From Halobacillus_B rhizosphaerae (lineage in GTDB: Bacteria > Bacillota > Bacilli > Bacillales > Halobacillaceae): 64,000 nt of DNA. Below are positions 33,321-41,375 of this stretch, piece after piece. The notes beneath the pieces are model-generated. The model made no database searches. It was given only the letters and a program-made list of their open reading frames with translations, and was not told the origin of the DNA. The translations under genes and the position numbers were made by a program. How positions within the stretch are numbered: position 1 is the first letter of the stretch; each line of letters opens with the position of its first letter. The stretch is taken from assembly GCF_046719735.1 (NCBI RefSeq), contig NZ_JAUTWQ010000001.1, positions 620,001 through 684,000 on the forward strand. Direction: 5' to 3'.

Positions 33321-34781
33321 TTACCTCATAAAAAAGGAGAAGACACCGAAAAGGACGGCGCTGATCCCTGCTCCAATAAGCGCGGGGGTAAGCTTTTTCT
33401 TCGAATATTTGATAACATCAAGATCCATGATGGTACATAATGTAACAGAGTTATCGCTAAGCGGGGAAGCAAACGCGCCGAACGTTCCGCTTGCAAACAC
33501 AGCCCCAATAACGAGCAGAATATTAACTCCGGCATCATTAGCAAGTGTGATCCCCAGTGGCATAAGAAGCCCCCACGTTCCCCAAGAAGAGCCAATGAAA
33601 TAAGAAATGAGCCCTCCGAGCAGAAAGATTACAGGTGCCACAAACATATGTGGAATCCAGCCGACGTGATTTGTAATGTAGTCTGAGAAACCAAGATCTT
33701 CAGAGACCGCAGACACGCCCCAAATCAGTGCCAGTAAAATGATAACGGACATTAACTCATTTCCGCCTTTAACGAAATGAGTGACAAGATCAGATACCTT
33801 ATACTTTTGAAACATAAAATATCCAAACGTCAAAATAAAGGAAATGAGCAGGGATTCAAGCATAACCCCAAGAGCATCACTGCGAATGAAACCCTGGAAA
33901 AATCCACTTGCTTCTTTATGGCCATCCCACCAGCTTAAGAAGATGGTTAACGCAAGGAAGGTGATCAGCGGCAGGATTAAGTTCAGCGGTTTCACGGCTG
34001 TGTCTTCATCGTATGCTCTGTGACAAGCATCCAATCCTTCTTCCCCTTGCTGCTGTTCCGCGTTTTGACCGGACTCCTGCTGCATCGCTTCGTCCGACTC
34101 ATCTTCTTTTGGCTTCTTAAAGAAGCTGTAATAAACCCCGATAAGGATCAGCACAAAAGAGAAAAAGTTGAAAGGGATGCTCTCTACATAAACAATGTAA
34201 GGCTCTTTGTCGATGCCGACTTCTTTCAGCGAATCTCCAATGGTGGTTACCATGTATCCTACAAAGGCAGTCGCTATCGGAACTAAAGCTACTACTGGAT
34301 TGGAAGTCATTTCTATAGCAAATCCAATTCGCTGTTTCGACATTTTCAGCCGTTTTCTCAGTGCCTTCATGATAGGAGCAACGGTTACAATTCGAAAATC
34401 AGGATCACTAAAGGTTCCAAGGGTAGTAATCCAGGTAAGAAACATGGCACTTTTTTTCGTTTTCACTTTGTTGCTGACTAAGTGAACAAATCCTTTTATT
34501 CCGCCAGCAAATTTAATAATGCTGATTAACCCAGCAAATCCGTATAAAAAGATGATAATTCTTATATTACTTGATTCTATAACGTTGTCGACAATGTAGG
34601 ATAAAGCTGTCTTGATTCCTCCTAATAAACTGGGATCGATAATGTACGACCCCACCAGTAATCCTACAAATAGTCCTGGCTGAACTTGTTTAGTCAAGAT
34701 TGAAATTGGAATAACTAATAAAAAGGGGATTAAGGCAACCCATGCATGATCCACTGTGATCCACTCCATTTCTAACTGCAT
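33321..34781 (-). CDS. NhaC-family Na+/H+ antiporter
   Basis: This 486-residue membrane protein has about eleven hydrophobic helices. It begins with AWVALIPFLLVIPISIL, continues with blocks TWITTLGTFSDPDFR and EMTSNPVVALVPIATAF, and has a charged linker near residue 230-265 (EDESDEAMQQESGQNAEQQQGEE). The C-terminal half carries VAPVIFLLGGLISYFIGSSWGTWGLL and FGAFASPLSDNSVTL, the family's inner core. It exchanges Na+ for H+ at the membrane, in keeping with a halotolerant host. The start has no clear ribosome site; a second ATG lies four codons later. It is monocistronic. It differs from MelB-like and MleN-like relatives in length and linker. Confidence 0.85.
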   Translation of the reverse strand: MQLEMEWITVDHAWVALIPFLLVIPISILTKQVQPGLFVGLLVGSYIIDPSLLGGIKTALSYIVDNVIESSNIRIIIFLYGFAGLISIIKFAGGIKGFVHLVSNKVKTKKSAMFLTWITTLGTFSDPDFRIVTVAPIMKALRKRLKMSKQRIGFAIEMTSNPVVALVPIATAFVGYMVTTIGDSLKEVGIDKEPYIVYVESIPFNFFSFVLILIGVYYSFFKKPKEDESDEAMQQESGQNAEQQQGEEGLDACHRAYDEDTAVKPLNLILPLITFLALTIFLSWWDGHKEASGFFQGFIRSDALGVMLESLLISFILTFGYFMFQKYKVSDLVTHFVKGGNELMSVIILLALIWGVSAVSEDLGFSDYITNHVGWIPHMFVAPVIFLLGGLISYFIGSSWGTWGLLMPLGITLANDAGVNILLVIGAVFASGTFGAFASPLSDNSVTLCTIMDLDVIKYSKKKLTPALIGAGISAVLFGVFSFFMR

Positions 34782-34899
34782 ACTTGGCTATAGTATGGGT
34801 AAGCAACGACTATATCATGTAATGAATCGCAGTCTTATTCTTTTTAACTTTATTTACTTTTTCTAGAAATTACATGTATACGAAGAATGCTCTCTTTTG

Positions 34900-34921
34900 T
34901 ATAATAAGAACAAATGTTCGT
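34900..34921 (+). promoter_or_regulatory. LexA box at the promoter of the Y-family polymerase gene
   Basis: AGAACAAATGTTCGT at 34907-34921 matches the Gram-positive SOS box CGAAC-N4-GTTCG at all but one base. It begins two bases after a perfect TATAAT at 34900-34905, so LexA binding would block transcription start. Confidence 0.85.
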
Positions 34922-34940
34922 AAATAAGGTGGAATGATTT

Positions 34941-36197
34941 ATGGATTACTCAATGTATCCACGCAATGACGTATTATGTATAGACATGCGGTCCTTTTAT
35001 GCAAGTGTGGAATGTGCCAAGCGAGGTCTTGATCCTAAAACGGCCCTGTTAGCGGTAGTGGGGGATCCGAGTCGAAGTGGGAGTATTGTGTTAGCCGCCT
35101 CCCCAACCTTAAAGAAGAAGCATGGCATAAGTAATGTGAGCCGTTACTTTGAGTTACCTGATGATCCTAACCTTGTGGTAGCCGAGGCCCACATGGGAGA
35201 TTACCTGGAGGTGTCGGTCGAAATTTCTAAAGCGATTATGAATTATGTCCCTCCAGAAGCTATTCACGTTTATTCCGTAGATGAGCTGTGGGTAACAGTT
35301 AATGGAATGAGAAGTTTATACGGCGCCCCCCGTGAAATTGCCAGCCTGCTGCAAGCTCAGATCAGAGATCAATTTGGCATAGAATGTGCGATTGGAATTG
35401 GAGATAATAAATTTTTGGCAAAAGTGGTTATGGATATTCACGCGAAGAAAGCAAAGGATGGGATTGCGGAATGCCGTTATGAAGATGTTGAACATTTATT
35501 ATGGCCTGTTCCCATTGAAGAAATTTGGGGAATTGGGAGACGCATGACCCGCAACCTGAACCGAATGGGCATTCTTAACTTAGGTCAGCTTGCTAAGCAC
35601 CCGCTCAAATATTTACAGAAACACTTTGGAATTATGGGGGAACAATTCCATTATCACGCCTGGGGAATTGATTTAAGCCCGGTTATTGGAAATTTTGTGA
35701 AATCTGATCAGAAGAGCTATGGCCATGGAATTACTTTGTTAAGGGATTATGAAAAAGATGAAATTTATGCTTGTTTTCTTGATTTGTGCGAAGAGGCCTG
35801 CAGACGAGCAAGAAGGGATAATAAAGAAGGACGAACGATCCATTTAGGACTGGGCTATTCTAAAGAAACGGGGGGAGGATTCAGCCGGTCCATGTCGATT
35901 CAAATTCCTACAAATATTACGATGGATGTTTATCGTGTAATTATTAAGCTTTTTGAACGCTTTTATGATGGGATAAGTAAAATAAGGCGTGTCTATGTTT
36001 CATTAACGAATTTAAATGAGGAGTCCGATGTTCAATTGAGCCTGTTTAGGGACCGAACTAAGGAAAAGGATGTGGGAGAAGTCATGGATGAAATTAGAGA
36101 TAAATTCGGATCAACGGCTATCCTTAGAGCCACCAGCTTTACAGAATCAGCAATTACCAGAGATCGCAGTAAAAAAATTGGCGGCCACAATGCTTGA
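34941..36197 (+). CDS. Y-family DNA polymerase (UvrX/YqjW-like)
   Basis: This 418-residue translesion polymerase has motif LCIDMRSFYASVE, where D15 is the first metal ligand, and YSVDELW, where D114 and E115 complete the site. A little-finger domain follows from about residue 230 (RRNRRDNKEGRTI-like region), and GIGDNKFLAKV is the hinge. The tail ends with FTESAITRDRSKKIGGHNA. The compact LexA box at 34907 shows SOS control. It resembles Bacillus UvrX (YqjW/PolY2-like) more than DinB because of length and motif sequence. No partner ImuA/ImuB-like gene is nearby, so it may work alone with the replicative sliding clamp. Confidence 0.9.
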   Translation: MDYSMYPRNDVLCIDMRSFYASVECAKRGLDPKTALLAVVGDPSRSGSIVLAASPTLKKKHGISNVSRYFELPDDPNLVVAEAHMGDYLEVSVEISKAIMNYVPPEAIHVYSVDELWVTVNGMRSLYGAPREIASLLQAQIRDQFGIECAIGIGDNKFLAKVVMDIHAKKAKDGIAECRYEDVEHLLWPVPIEEIWGIGRRMTRNLNRMGILNLGQLAKHPLKYLQKHFGIMGEQFHYHAWGIDLSPVIGNFVKSDQKSYGHGITLLRDYEKDEIYACFLDLCEEACRRARRDNKEGRTIHLGLGYSKETGGGFSRSMSIQIPTNITMDVYRVIIKLFERFYDGISKIRRVYVSLTNLNEESDVQLSLFRDRTKEKDVGEVMDEIRDKFGSTAILRATSFTESAITRDRSKKIGGHNA

Positions 36198-36293
36198 GAG
36201 TATGCTTAAAAGAAGGGGAGTGGAGGTATTTTCATATTCATTTCAGTTTAATTACTTATACTAAAACATATAAAAAGAAAAGGAGTGAAATGA

Positions 36294-36752
36294 ATGCTGT
36301 CCACACCGTTACATCCATTATTGGTCCATTTTCCAATCGCCTTATTATTTCTTGGGGCGATTACCGAAATTATTGCTCTGTTTAAAAAAGACTTCTTTGA
36401 TAAAGCCAGTCTCTATCTTATCGGTACAGGTTTTATCACCGGAATATTCGCATACTTAACAGGTGATGGAGCTGAACATTATGCAGAAGCTCATCAAAGT
36501 AACGAAATTGACTCTATTGTCCATACTCATGAAACATTTGCGCTCACCACATTAATCATATTTGGGGTGTACTTAGTGTTGAAGCTGTGGAAATTTTGGA
36601 AGAAGCTGCCCCAATCGTTTTCCTATCTTCTAACTATTATCACCATTGCCGGAGCAATCACGCTGTCGATTACCGGGCATTACGGAGGTAAAATGGTCTA
36701 TCCGGATCACCAGACTTCTAATCAGCAAGTCACCCACGATGATGATGATTAA
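36294..36752 (+). CDS. DUF2231 membrane protein
   Basis: This 152-residue protein has about four transmembrane helices: HPLLVHFPIALLFLGAI, LYLIGTGFITGIFAYL, FALTTLIIFGVYLVL and SYLLTIITIAGAITLSI. The N-terminal HPLLVHFPIAL, with two histidines, and the internal THETFAL-like His are typical of the DUF2231 family. The histidines suggest a haem or metal site; this is inference. A His/Asp-rich tail follows (QVTHDDDD). AAAGGAGTG lies 8 bases before the ATG. It follows the polymerase gene by about 96 bases with no terminator between, and a terminator lies at 36858. Function is unknown. Confidence 0.85.
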   Translation: MLSTPLHPLLVHFPIALLFLGAITEIIALFKKDFFDKASLYLIGTGFITGIFAYLTGDGAEHYAEAHQSNEIDSIVHTHETFALTTLIIFGVYLVLKLWKFWKKLPQSFSYLLTIITIAGAITLSITGHYGGKMVYPDHQTSNQQVTHDDDD

Positions 36753-36857
36753 GGTGAAGGAACCTAAAACCAAAAAGAGCATCCCCGCGTTCCAATGTAG
36801 TAAAACAAGGGTTAGAGATTTGGGAAAGCTAGGATGTTCGCGATCAAAAAATGACGA

Positions 36858-36898
36858 ACCCTCAAACCACGATTCCATAGTGGTTTGGGGATTTTTTT
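36858..36898 (+). terminator. Intrinsic terminator after DUF2231
   Basis: CTCAAACCAC and GTGGTTTGGGG arms, 9-base loop, followed by seven T. Confidence 0.85.
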
Positions 36899-37112
36899 AT
36901 AACGTAATCGTAATAAATGGAAGATTTCAAGTTAATTATCGAAGGATGTGGTAATTTAGAAAAAAAGAGCATAAAGGAGGATTGCTCAGTAAACAAGAGC
37001 AGGTAAACGGTTATCCATGTGTTCAAAGTAATATCGGCCTTCTCCTCGTTTTTACGATTAATGAACTTCCGTTACGGCCGGGATCTTCAATGAAGGAGGG
37101 GCATGAGATCAA

Positions 37113-37179
37113 AGATAAGCTCACTAAAAACAGACACTTTCTGTAGTAAAGAGAATGTCCGTCTTTAGTGAGCTTATCT
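37113..37179 (-). repeat. 67-base imperfect stem-loop with all-wobble variation
   Basis: Arms of 30 bases (37113-37142 and 37150-37179) with loop GTAGTAA. On the plus strand four positions mismatch as A/C, but on the minus strand all four become G-U pairs, so a minus-strand RNA would pair fully. Confidence 0.7.
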
Positions 37180-37187
37180 GGTATAAT
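37179..37187 (+). promoter_or_regulatory. Extended -10 promoter of the polysaccharide deacetylase gene
   Basis: TGGTATAAT fits the extended -10 element TGnTATAAT. Its -35 region falls in the arm of the stem-loop and does not match consensus. Confidence 0.6.
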
Positions 37188-37232
37188 TATAAGAAAACTT
37201 AACTAAGCAAAGTGCTGGGAGGCAGTCGTGGA

Positions 37233-37946
37233 ATGAAAAAAGTAGTTTATGCTGTAGTAGCTGTAATTATTCTGCTCTCCCTACTCGTAGGAATGTACAG
37301 GTTAATGAATTCAAGGAGTTATCAGTTATTTGGTGAGCTTACGGATCAAGTAGATACAGATGAAAAAAAAGTCGCCTTAACTTTTGATGATGGACCGACT
37401 GGAAAAGTGGAAGATATTTTGCCGCTATTAAATAAATACCATGCCAAAGCGACCTTCTTTTCTATTGGAGAGGAATTGGAAGATCACCTGGAAATAGGAA
37501 AGGAAATTGTGAAACAAGGGCATCAAATTGGCAATCATACCTACTCTCACCAAAGGATGATTTTTAAATCACCGTCGTTTATAGCGCAGGAAATTGAAAA
37601 GACGAACCAAATCATACGGAAGACAGGTTTCCAGGGGGACATAGATTTCCGGCCGCCAAATGGGAAAAAACTAATCGGACTACCCTATTATTTAATGACC
37701 CATCATATTGAAACGATTATGTGGAGCATAGAACCAGATACCCATGCTTCCACCGTCACAGCAAAAGTCAGGGAAGTAACCAAAAATGCGCGTAATGGTT
37801 CAATTATTCTATTGCATCCCATGTATGAAAAAGACAGCAAAGAACTAGAAGTGACTGAACAAATCTTGAAGAACTTAACAAACAAGGGTTATCGCTTTGT
37901 AACCGTCAACGATCTGCAAAAGCTCGCAAAATCAGATGGGGAATAA
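37233..37946 (+). CDS. Membrane-anchored polysaccharide deacetylase
   Basis: This 237-residue NodB-homology protein has a single N-terminal membrane anchor (VVYAVVAVIILLSLLVGMY) with the catalytic domain outside. The NodB motifs are VALTFDDGPTGK, HQIGNHTYSHQRM (metal histidines), DIDFRPPNGKKL and IILLHPMYEKD, with the second Asp of TFDD as base. It removes acetyl groups from chitooligosaccharide-like or peptidoglycan polysaccharides in the wall or spore. The start is ATG 37233 after GGGAGG. A weak TTG and an earlier ATG at 37212 are less likely. It is the only gene on that transcript before the methyltransferase on the other strand. Confidence 0.88.
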   Translation: MKKVVYAVVAVIILLSLLVGMYRLMNSRSYQLFGELTDQVDTDEKKVALTFDDGPTGKVEDILPLLNKYHAKATFFSIGEELEDHLEIGKEIVKQGHQIGNHTYSHQRMIFKSPSFIAQEIEKTNQIIRKTGFQGDIDFRPPNGKKLIGLPYYLMTHHIETIMWSIEPDTHASTVTAKVREVTKNARNGSIILLHPMYEKDSKELEVTEQILKNLTNKGYRFVTVNDLQKLAKSDGE

Positions 37947-37948
37947 GC

Positions 37949-38653
37949 TTACTTTGTGCACCGGTAAATCCTGCAGACGAGTGGATTGTTCGAGTGAATA
38001 GAATAGGCTGTATGCTGTAGCCAGATATCATAATATTCCTTATCAATGTGATCAGATGGTGAGAATTCGGGAACTTCATTGGCCCCTGGTTCGAATGGTG
38101 TCTGGTTCACTTCTGTAAGTTGAAAACCTGCCTTGGTCACGTACTCTTTCCACTCATCTTCGCAAAGAACTTTCTGCACTCCATAAAGGTCAAATACATC
38201 CTTCTGCTCCTCTTTAGAAAGAGGCTGTGCTGCTGTCATTTCTATCATGATCAAGCGTCCGCCTGGCTTTAGAACTCGAAATAACTCAGGAAGCGTTTGG
38301 CTGATAGTAGTAAAGGAAACGACGGATTCTGAGATCACGATATCAAAGGATTCATCTTCAAACTCAAGGTTTTCAGCATCCCCCTGCACAATAGTAACGC
38401 AGCTTAGATCTTGCTGAAACCTATTCTTGGTTTTCTCAATCATTAATGGATGCTTATCCACCGCTGTAACTTTGCAGCCAAATGTCTGCACGAGAAAGAA
38501 TGCCGTCTGTCCCGTACCGCAGCCTATGTCAAGGATACGAGTGTCTGGATGAATTTGTTCCTTTTGTAAAAGCTCTTCTGTTAAAGGAAGCCCGCCTGGA
38601 TGAGCTCCGCCGACACCAAATAAAGCTAAAAAATCCAAATATTTATTTTTCAT
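37949..38653 (-). CDS. Class I SAM-dependent methyltransferase
   Basis: This 234-residue protein has SAM-binding motif I ILDIGCGTGQTAF at about residues 40-52, a TAVDKHPLMIEK acid loop as motif II, QGDAENLEFEDESFDIV as motif III, and LKPGGRLIMIEM as motif IV. The N-terminus KYLDFLALFGVGGAHPGG precedes a Pro/Glu-rich helix. It resembles ubiquinone/menaquinone-type and cyclopropane-type methyltransferases, but the substrate is unknown. ATG 38653 follows GGAGG. Convergent with the polysaccharide deacetylase, with a two-base gap to its stop, so no terminator separates them; antisense transcription at the overlap is likely. Confidence 0.82.
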   Translation of the reverse strand: MKNKYLDFLALFGVGGAHPGGLPLTEELLQKEQIHPDTRILDIGCGTGQTAFFLVQTFGCKVTAVDKHPLMIEKTKNRFQQDLSCVTIVQGDAENLEFEDESFDIVISESVVSFTTISQTLPELFRVLKPGGRLIMIEMTAAQPLSKEEQKDVFDLYGVQKVLCEDEWKEYVTKAGFQLTEVNQTPFEPGANEVPEFSPSDHIDKEYYDIWLQHTAYSIHSNNPLVCRIYRCTK

Positions 38654-38858
38654 TGTTTTCCTCCAACCTTCGTGGTTACCCTAACTTCAATTTATGTAAG
38701 AAGATGGCTGGCGTGAAAAAAACAATAAATCTAAATCACAATCAGCTTCCATTTGTGTGCAAAAGGAAAACTTTTCGATCGTAGCTCAAATGCGCTATTA
38801 TTTATGTAGAGGCAAGTGGTGGTTTTTAATGATAATTGACATTTTAAGGAGTGGTCGA

Positions 38859-39011
38859 GTGGAAAGATGGTATTCTCCCCTGATTTTAGCTTTCGTTATT
38901 TTTCTGATTGGCTATGGTTCCAGCGGCGTAATGATAGGATTTGCTATGGGGATGGGAGCCTTGGTCACAGGAGTACTCGTTTATGCATTTTTGAAACTAA
39001 AAGGAAAATAA
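38859..39011 (+). CDS. Small two-helix membrane protein (50 aa)
   Basis: The 50-residue peptide starts at GTG 38859, seven bases after AAGGAG, and reads MERWYSPLILAFVIFLIGYG followed by SSGVMIGFAMGMGALVTGVLV. It has two hydrophobic helices separated by a short Gly-rich turn and a basic tail YAFLKLKGK. The predicted topology has both ends inside. No family is recognised. An upstream in-frame ATG at 38829 has no site. A hairpin with a T-run follows at 39012. Divergent from the methyltransferase and convergent with the homocysteine methyltransferase. Small hydrophobic peptides of this kind are often missed or mis-started. Confidence 0.6.
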   Translation: MERWYSPLILAFVIFLIGYGSSGVMIGFAMGMGALVTGVLVYAFLKLKGK

Positions 39012-39043
39012 GCAGGCTCCAGAGAAAACGGAGACTGCTTTTG
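39012..39043 (+). terminator. Intrinsic terminator after the small membrane protein
   Basis: AGCAGGCTCC and GGAGACTGCT arms (one mismatch), then TTTTG. Confidence 0.65.
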
Positions 39044-39050
39044 ATTATCC

Positions 39051-40103
39051 TTATGCTTTTGTCTTGTAGGCAGTATTTGCTGTATTTAAGGATTGGTCAC
39101 TTCCAAAAAGGAAATGCTTTTCCATATCTGGAGAGTACACTGAGTTCACCGTTTCCCGCCCTACAGTTTCTGCCACCTCTCGCAGCATGCTAGGGGAGGC
39201 TCCACAGCACAGTCCGAAGTAATTGACCCCGATTCGATAAGCATCCTTTGCCCATTCCGCTAGTTCGTACCGATTGCAGTACAGAGGATCCAATGAGGTA
39301 GGGAAGGTTGTTTCCGTCGGCAGGGAACAGGAACATCCACCATCAGGCAAGTTGAAAAAAGTCGGGTGTTCTGCTGATGTTCTGTATGGAATAGGAAGGG
39401 CGCCCACGTAGCCATCGACCGTATTTCTTATTTTCTCGACGTAAGGCTGCATAGTGGCCGGTCCTCGGAAACAGTTCATGCCGACCACTAAAGCCCCTTG
39501 TTCTTTGAGGAGGCGGCAAGCTTCTTCCACCGTATAGCCGTCTCTCAAAATATTTTCACCCATCAGTCCAAAAGTAATCACGGCCGGAAGCCCCTGGTTT
39601 TGAATCTCTTCCAAGGCAATTTTTGCTTCTTCATAATAGTAAAAGGTTTCACCATTCACAAAGTCGACGCCTTCTTCTTTACACCATGAGACCATCTCTT
39701 TAAATATATTTCTGATCGAATCCTTCGAGTCTTCATCTTCTGGATTAAAAAGGTTCGTATTGGAAATATTGCCCGCTACAAGTGCCTCTTCAACGGGGTG
39801 CTCCTGAGCTACTTCTTTTGCCAGTCGAATGGCCTGCCGATTTAAGGGTTCAAGCAAATCCTCTTTACCAATGATTCTCATCTTTTCACGGTGACCATTA
39901 TAAGTAAAAGCAAGCACTACATCAGACCCTGCTAACATATAGTCACGATAGGTCTGTTTCAAGGCTTGGGGATTATCAAGCGCTACTTCAGGCACAAAGG
40001 ATCCAGCTTGAAGATAACCTCTCCTTTCGAGTTCGAACAAATACCCTTCTCCACAAACCACCGGACCTGCTTGTAAACGTTCTTCTAATGTTCTTTTCAT
40101 CAT
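39051..40103 (-). CDS. S-box-controlled homocysteine/betaine-type methyltransferase
   Basis: This 350-residue zinc-dependent enzyme transfers a methyl group to homocysteine to make methionine. Zinc cysteines are in GMNCFRGPA (about residue 220) and in GLCCGASP (about residue 304). Blocks GEGYLFELERRGYL, LAFTYNGHREK and GNISNTNLFNPEDED support the BHMT/MmuM/MetH-N homocysteine S-methyltransferase superfamily. The methyl donor could be S-methylmethionine, SAM or betaine; sequence does not decide. The upstream SAM-I riboswitch and terminator show that it is repressed by SAM. ATG 40103 has AAGGG 11 bases upstream; a second ATG lies one codon later. No metal-transporter neighbour is present. Confidence 0.85.
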   Translation of the reverse strand: MMKRTLEERLQAGPVVCGEGYLFELERRGYLQAGSFVPEVALDNPQALKQTYRDYMLAGSDVVLAFTYNGHREKMRIIGKEDLLEPLNRQAIRLAKEVAQEHPVEEALVAGNISNTNLFNPEDEDSKDSIRNIFKEMVSWCKEEGVDFVNGETFYYYEEAKIALEEIQNQGLPAVITFGLMGENILRDGYTVEEACRLLKEQGALVVGMNCFRGPATMQPYVEKIRNTVDGYVGALPIPYRTSAEHPTFFNLPDGGCSCSLPTETTFPTSLDPLYCNRYELAEWAKDAYRIGVNYFGLCCGASPSMLREVAETVGRETVNSVYSPDMEKHFLFGSDQSLNTANTAYKTKA

Positions 40104-40141
40104 ACAACCCAACACCCTTCTTTTTAATTACATTCAAATAA

Positions 40142-40173
40142 AAAACCGCTCTTCTAATATAAGAAGAGCGGTA
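40142..40173 (-). terminator. Riboswitch expression-platform terminator
   Basis: ACCGCTCTTCT and AGAAGAGCGGT form an 11-bp stem; on the minus strand a T6 run follows. It lies between the SAM-I aptamer and the methyltransferase gene. Confidence 0.92.
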
Positions 40174-40188
40174 TTATTCCATAGGCTC

Positions 40189-40299
40189 CTCTTATCTTTC
40201 AGATTTCTCAATCTGCAGGAATTGGCACCAGCTTCAAGTTATACTTGAAAGGTTGCCGGGCATCACAGGGCCTAGTCCCTCCGCCGCTCTTGATAAGAG
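40189..40299 (-). ncRNA. SAM-I (S-box) riboswitch aptamer
   Basis: On the minus strand, the P1 arms CTCTTATC and GATAAGAG close the element. Within it, GCGGCGGAGGGACT, GGCCCTGTGATGCC, CGGCAACC and GGTGCCAATTCC match the S-box core in the correct order. It controls the downstream homocysteine methyltransferase through the terminator at 40142-40173. Confidence 0.95.
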
Positions 40300-40329
40300 T
40301 TAATATTCAAATTATTTGACTTGCTAGAA

Positions 40330-40358
40330 ATTATAGAGACGATCCAAAGACTTGTCAA
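40330..40358 (-). promoter_or_regulatory. Consensus sigma-A promoter of the S-box transcript
   Basis: On the minus strand, TTGACA (40353-40358), 17-bp spacer, TATAAT (40330-40335), both perfect. Transcription would begin near 40323, about 24 bases before the aptamer. Confidence 0.9.
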
Positions 40359-40457
40359 TGATTTTTCTGAAAATTTGATAAGAAAGGGGGGATCTAGAGA
40401 TAAACTGGCCTATGAACAAAGAAGCTGGGGATTGCCTGAAGCTGATTTTATACGTAA

Positions 40458-40490
40458 AAAAGCTCCTCCTTTTATTGTAAGGAGGAGCGG
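40458..40490 (-). terminator. Terminator of the MerR-regulated SDR gene
   Basis: GCTCCTCCTT and AAGGAGGAGC form a 10-bp stem with a 7-base loop; on the minus strand a T6 run follows. Confidence 0.88.
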
Positions 40491-40497
40491 CAATCAC

Positions 40498-41268
40498 TCA
40501 ATCATTACTTCTCGACAAGGAGACGTAAGGGAAAATAGGGTCTCTTAATTGGAACTCATACGTTCTTCCATCTACAATACCTACAACTTTGTTACTGTCG
40601 TAAAGCTCAAGCATAAATTGAGCCATCTCTTCTGCCGTATGGAATTTTGGAACGACATCGTTATAATCAATATCCTCGTCCGTATCTGTGGAGCGTTTTA
40701 AGAACTCGGTTTCTGTTGCAGCGGGTGCTAGAACTTTTACTTTCATCGCTGCTCCTTTTCCTGCAAGCTCCTGGGCTAATCCTTCTGTAAAGGCACTAAC
40801 AAAGAATTTAGTAGCACAATAAGTGACTGCACCTTCAACGATTGAATAACCTCCGCCTGAAGAAATGTTAATTAATTGGGTTCCTTCGGTATCGGCATAG
40901 TCTCTAGCAAATAAAGTAGAGAGTATGGTCAAAGCTTCGTTATTTAAATGCAGCATTTTTTCAATTTTAGGAAGATCCTGATCAGCGACAGGATCAAAGT
41001 TGCCAAATCCCGCATTATTAATGAAGGTTTCCAGCTGATATTGTCCTAATTTTTCATATAAATGGTACACATTCTCTGTTATGGATAAATCAGCAGTTAG
41101 AACAACCACGTCTAATTCACCATTTATTTGAGAGATTTCTTCTTTAATTTCTTCCAGATTCTCTTTTCTCCGGGCAACCAGAATTAGATTCTTTCCCCTT
41201 TCAGCAAAAGCTAATGCTGTTTTATATCCAATCCCTGAGCTCGCTCCAGTAATAACGGTGTATTTCAT
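40498..41268 (-). CDS. SDR family oxidoreductase under divergent MerR control
   Basis: This 256-residue SDR has the NADP motif TGASSGIG at residues 7-14 with VARRKENLEEI, the NNAGFGNFDP segment, SSGGGYSIV around the catalytic Ser, and YCATK as the Tyr/Lys pair. It resembles YqjQ-like short-chain reductases. The start at 41268 follows GAGGAGG; an earlier in-frame start at 41331 overlaps the MerR promoter and is rejected. Its promoter is read on the minus strand, with TTGACT and TATGAT separated by 19 bp. The divergent MerR protein probably twists this promoter to activate it. The inducer and substrate are unknown, but aldehydes are plausible because AdhR controls such SDRs. Confidence 0.85.
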   Translation of the reverse strand: MKYTVITGASSGIGYKTALAFAERGKNLILVARRKENLEEIKEEISQINGELDVVVLTADLSITENVYHLYEKLGQYQLETFINNAGFGNFDPVADQDLPKIEKMLHLNNEALTILSTLFARDYADTEGTQLINISSGGGYSIVEGAVTYCATKFFVSAFTEGLAQELAGKGAAMKVKVLAPAATETEFLKRSTDTDEDIDYNDVVPKFHTAEEMAQFMLELYDSNKVVGIVDGRTYEFQLRDPIFPYVSLSRSND

Positions 41269-41310
41269 AGCAAATTCCTCCTCATAGGGTAATCTATATG
41301 GTACGCTATT

Positions 41311-41341
41311 ATCATAAATCTTAAAGTGCACTTTAAGTCAA
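41311..41341 (-). promoter_or_regulatory. MerR-type promoter with 19-bp spacer and palindromic operator
   Basis: On the minus strand, TTGACT (41336-41341) and TATGAT (41311-41316) are separated by exactly 19 bp. The spacer contains TTAAAGTGCACTTTAA (41321-41336), a perfect 16-bp palindrome overlapping the -35. It reads toward the SDR gene and lies 35 bases ahead of the divergent merR start. Confidence 0.9.
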
Positions 41342-41375
41342 CTATTAATGCATCCTAAAGTCAGGAGAATAACTT

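Larger units (their letters stand above)
36753..37232 (+). other. 480-base region upstream of the polysaccharide deacetylase
   Basis: It holds the terminator at 36858-36898, a 30-bp-arm imperfect stem-loop at 37113-37179 and an extended -10 promoter at 37179-37187. A TTG-led frame from 36982 runs about 54 codons but its start is one base from the AGGAGG, so it is not credible as a gene. Confidence 0.55.

Noticed and set aside
36982..37146. TTG-led frame of about 54 codons after AAAGGAGG
   Set aside because: The TTG is one base from the ribosome site and the frame runs into the stem-loop arm; no family seen.
40321..40548. Plus-strand frame of 75 codons at the S-box region
   Set aside because: It covers the minus-strand promoter of the S-box transcript and the terminator of the SDR gene, with no ribosome site.
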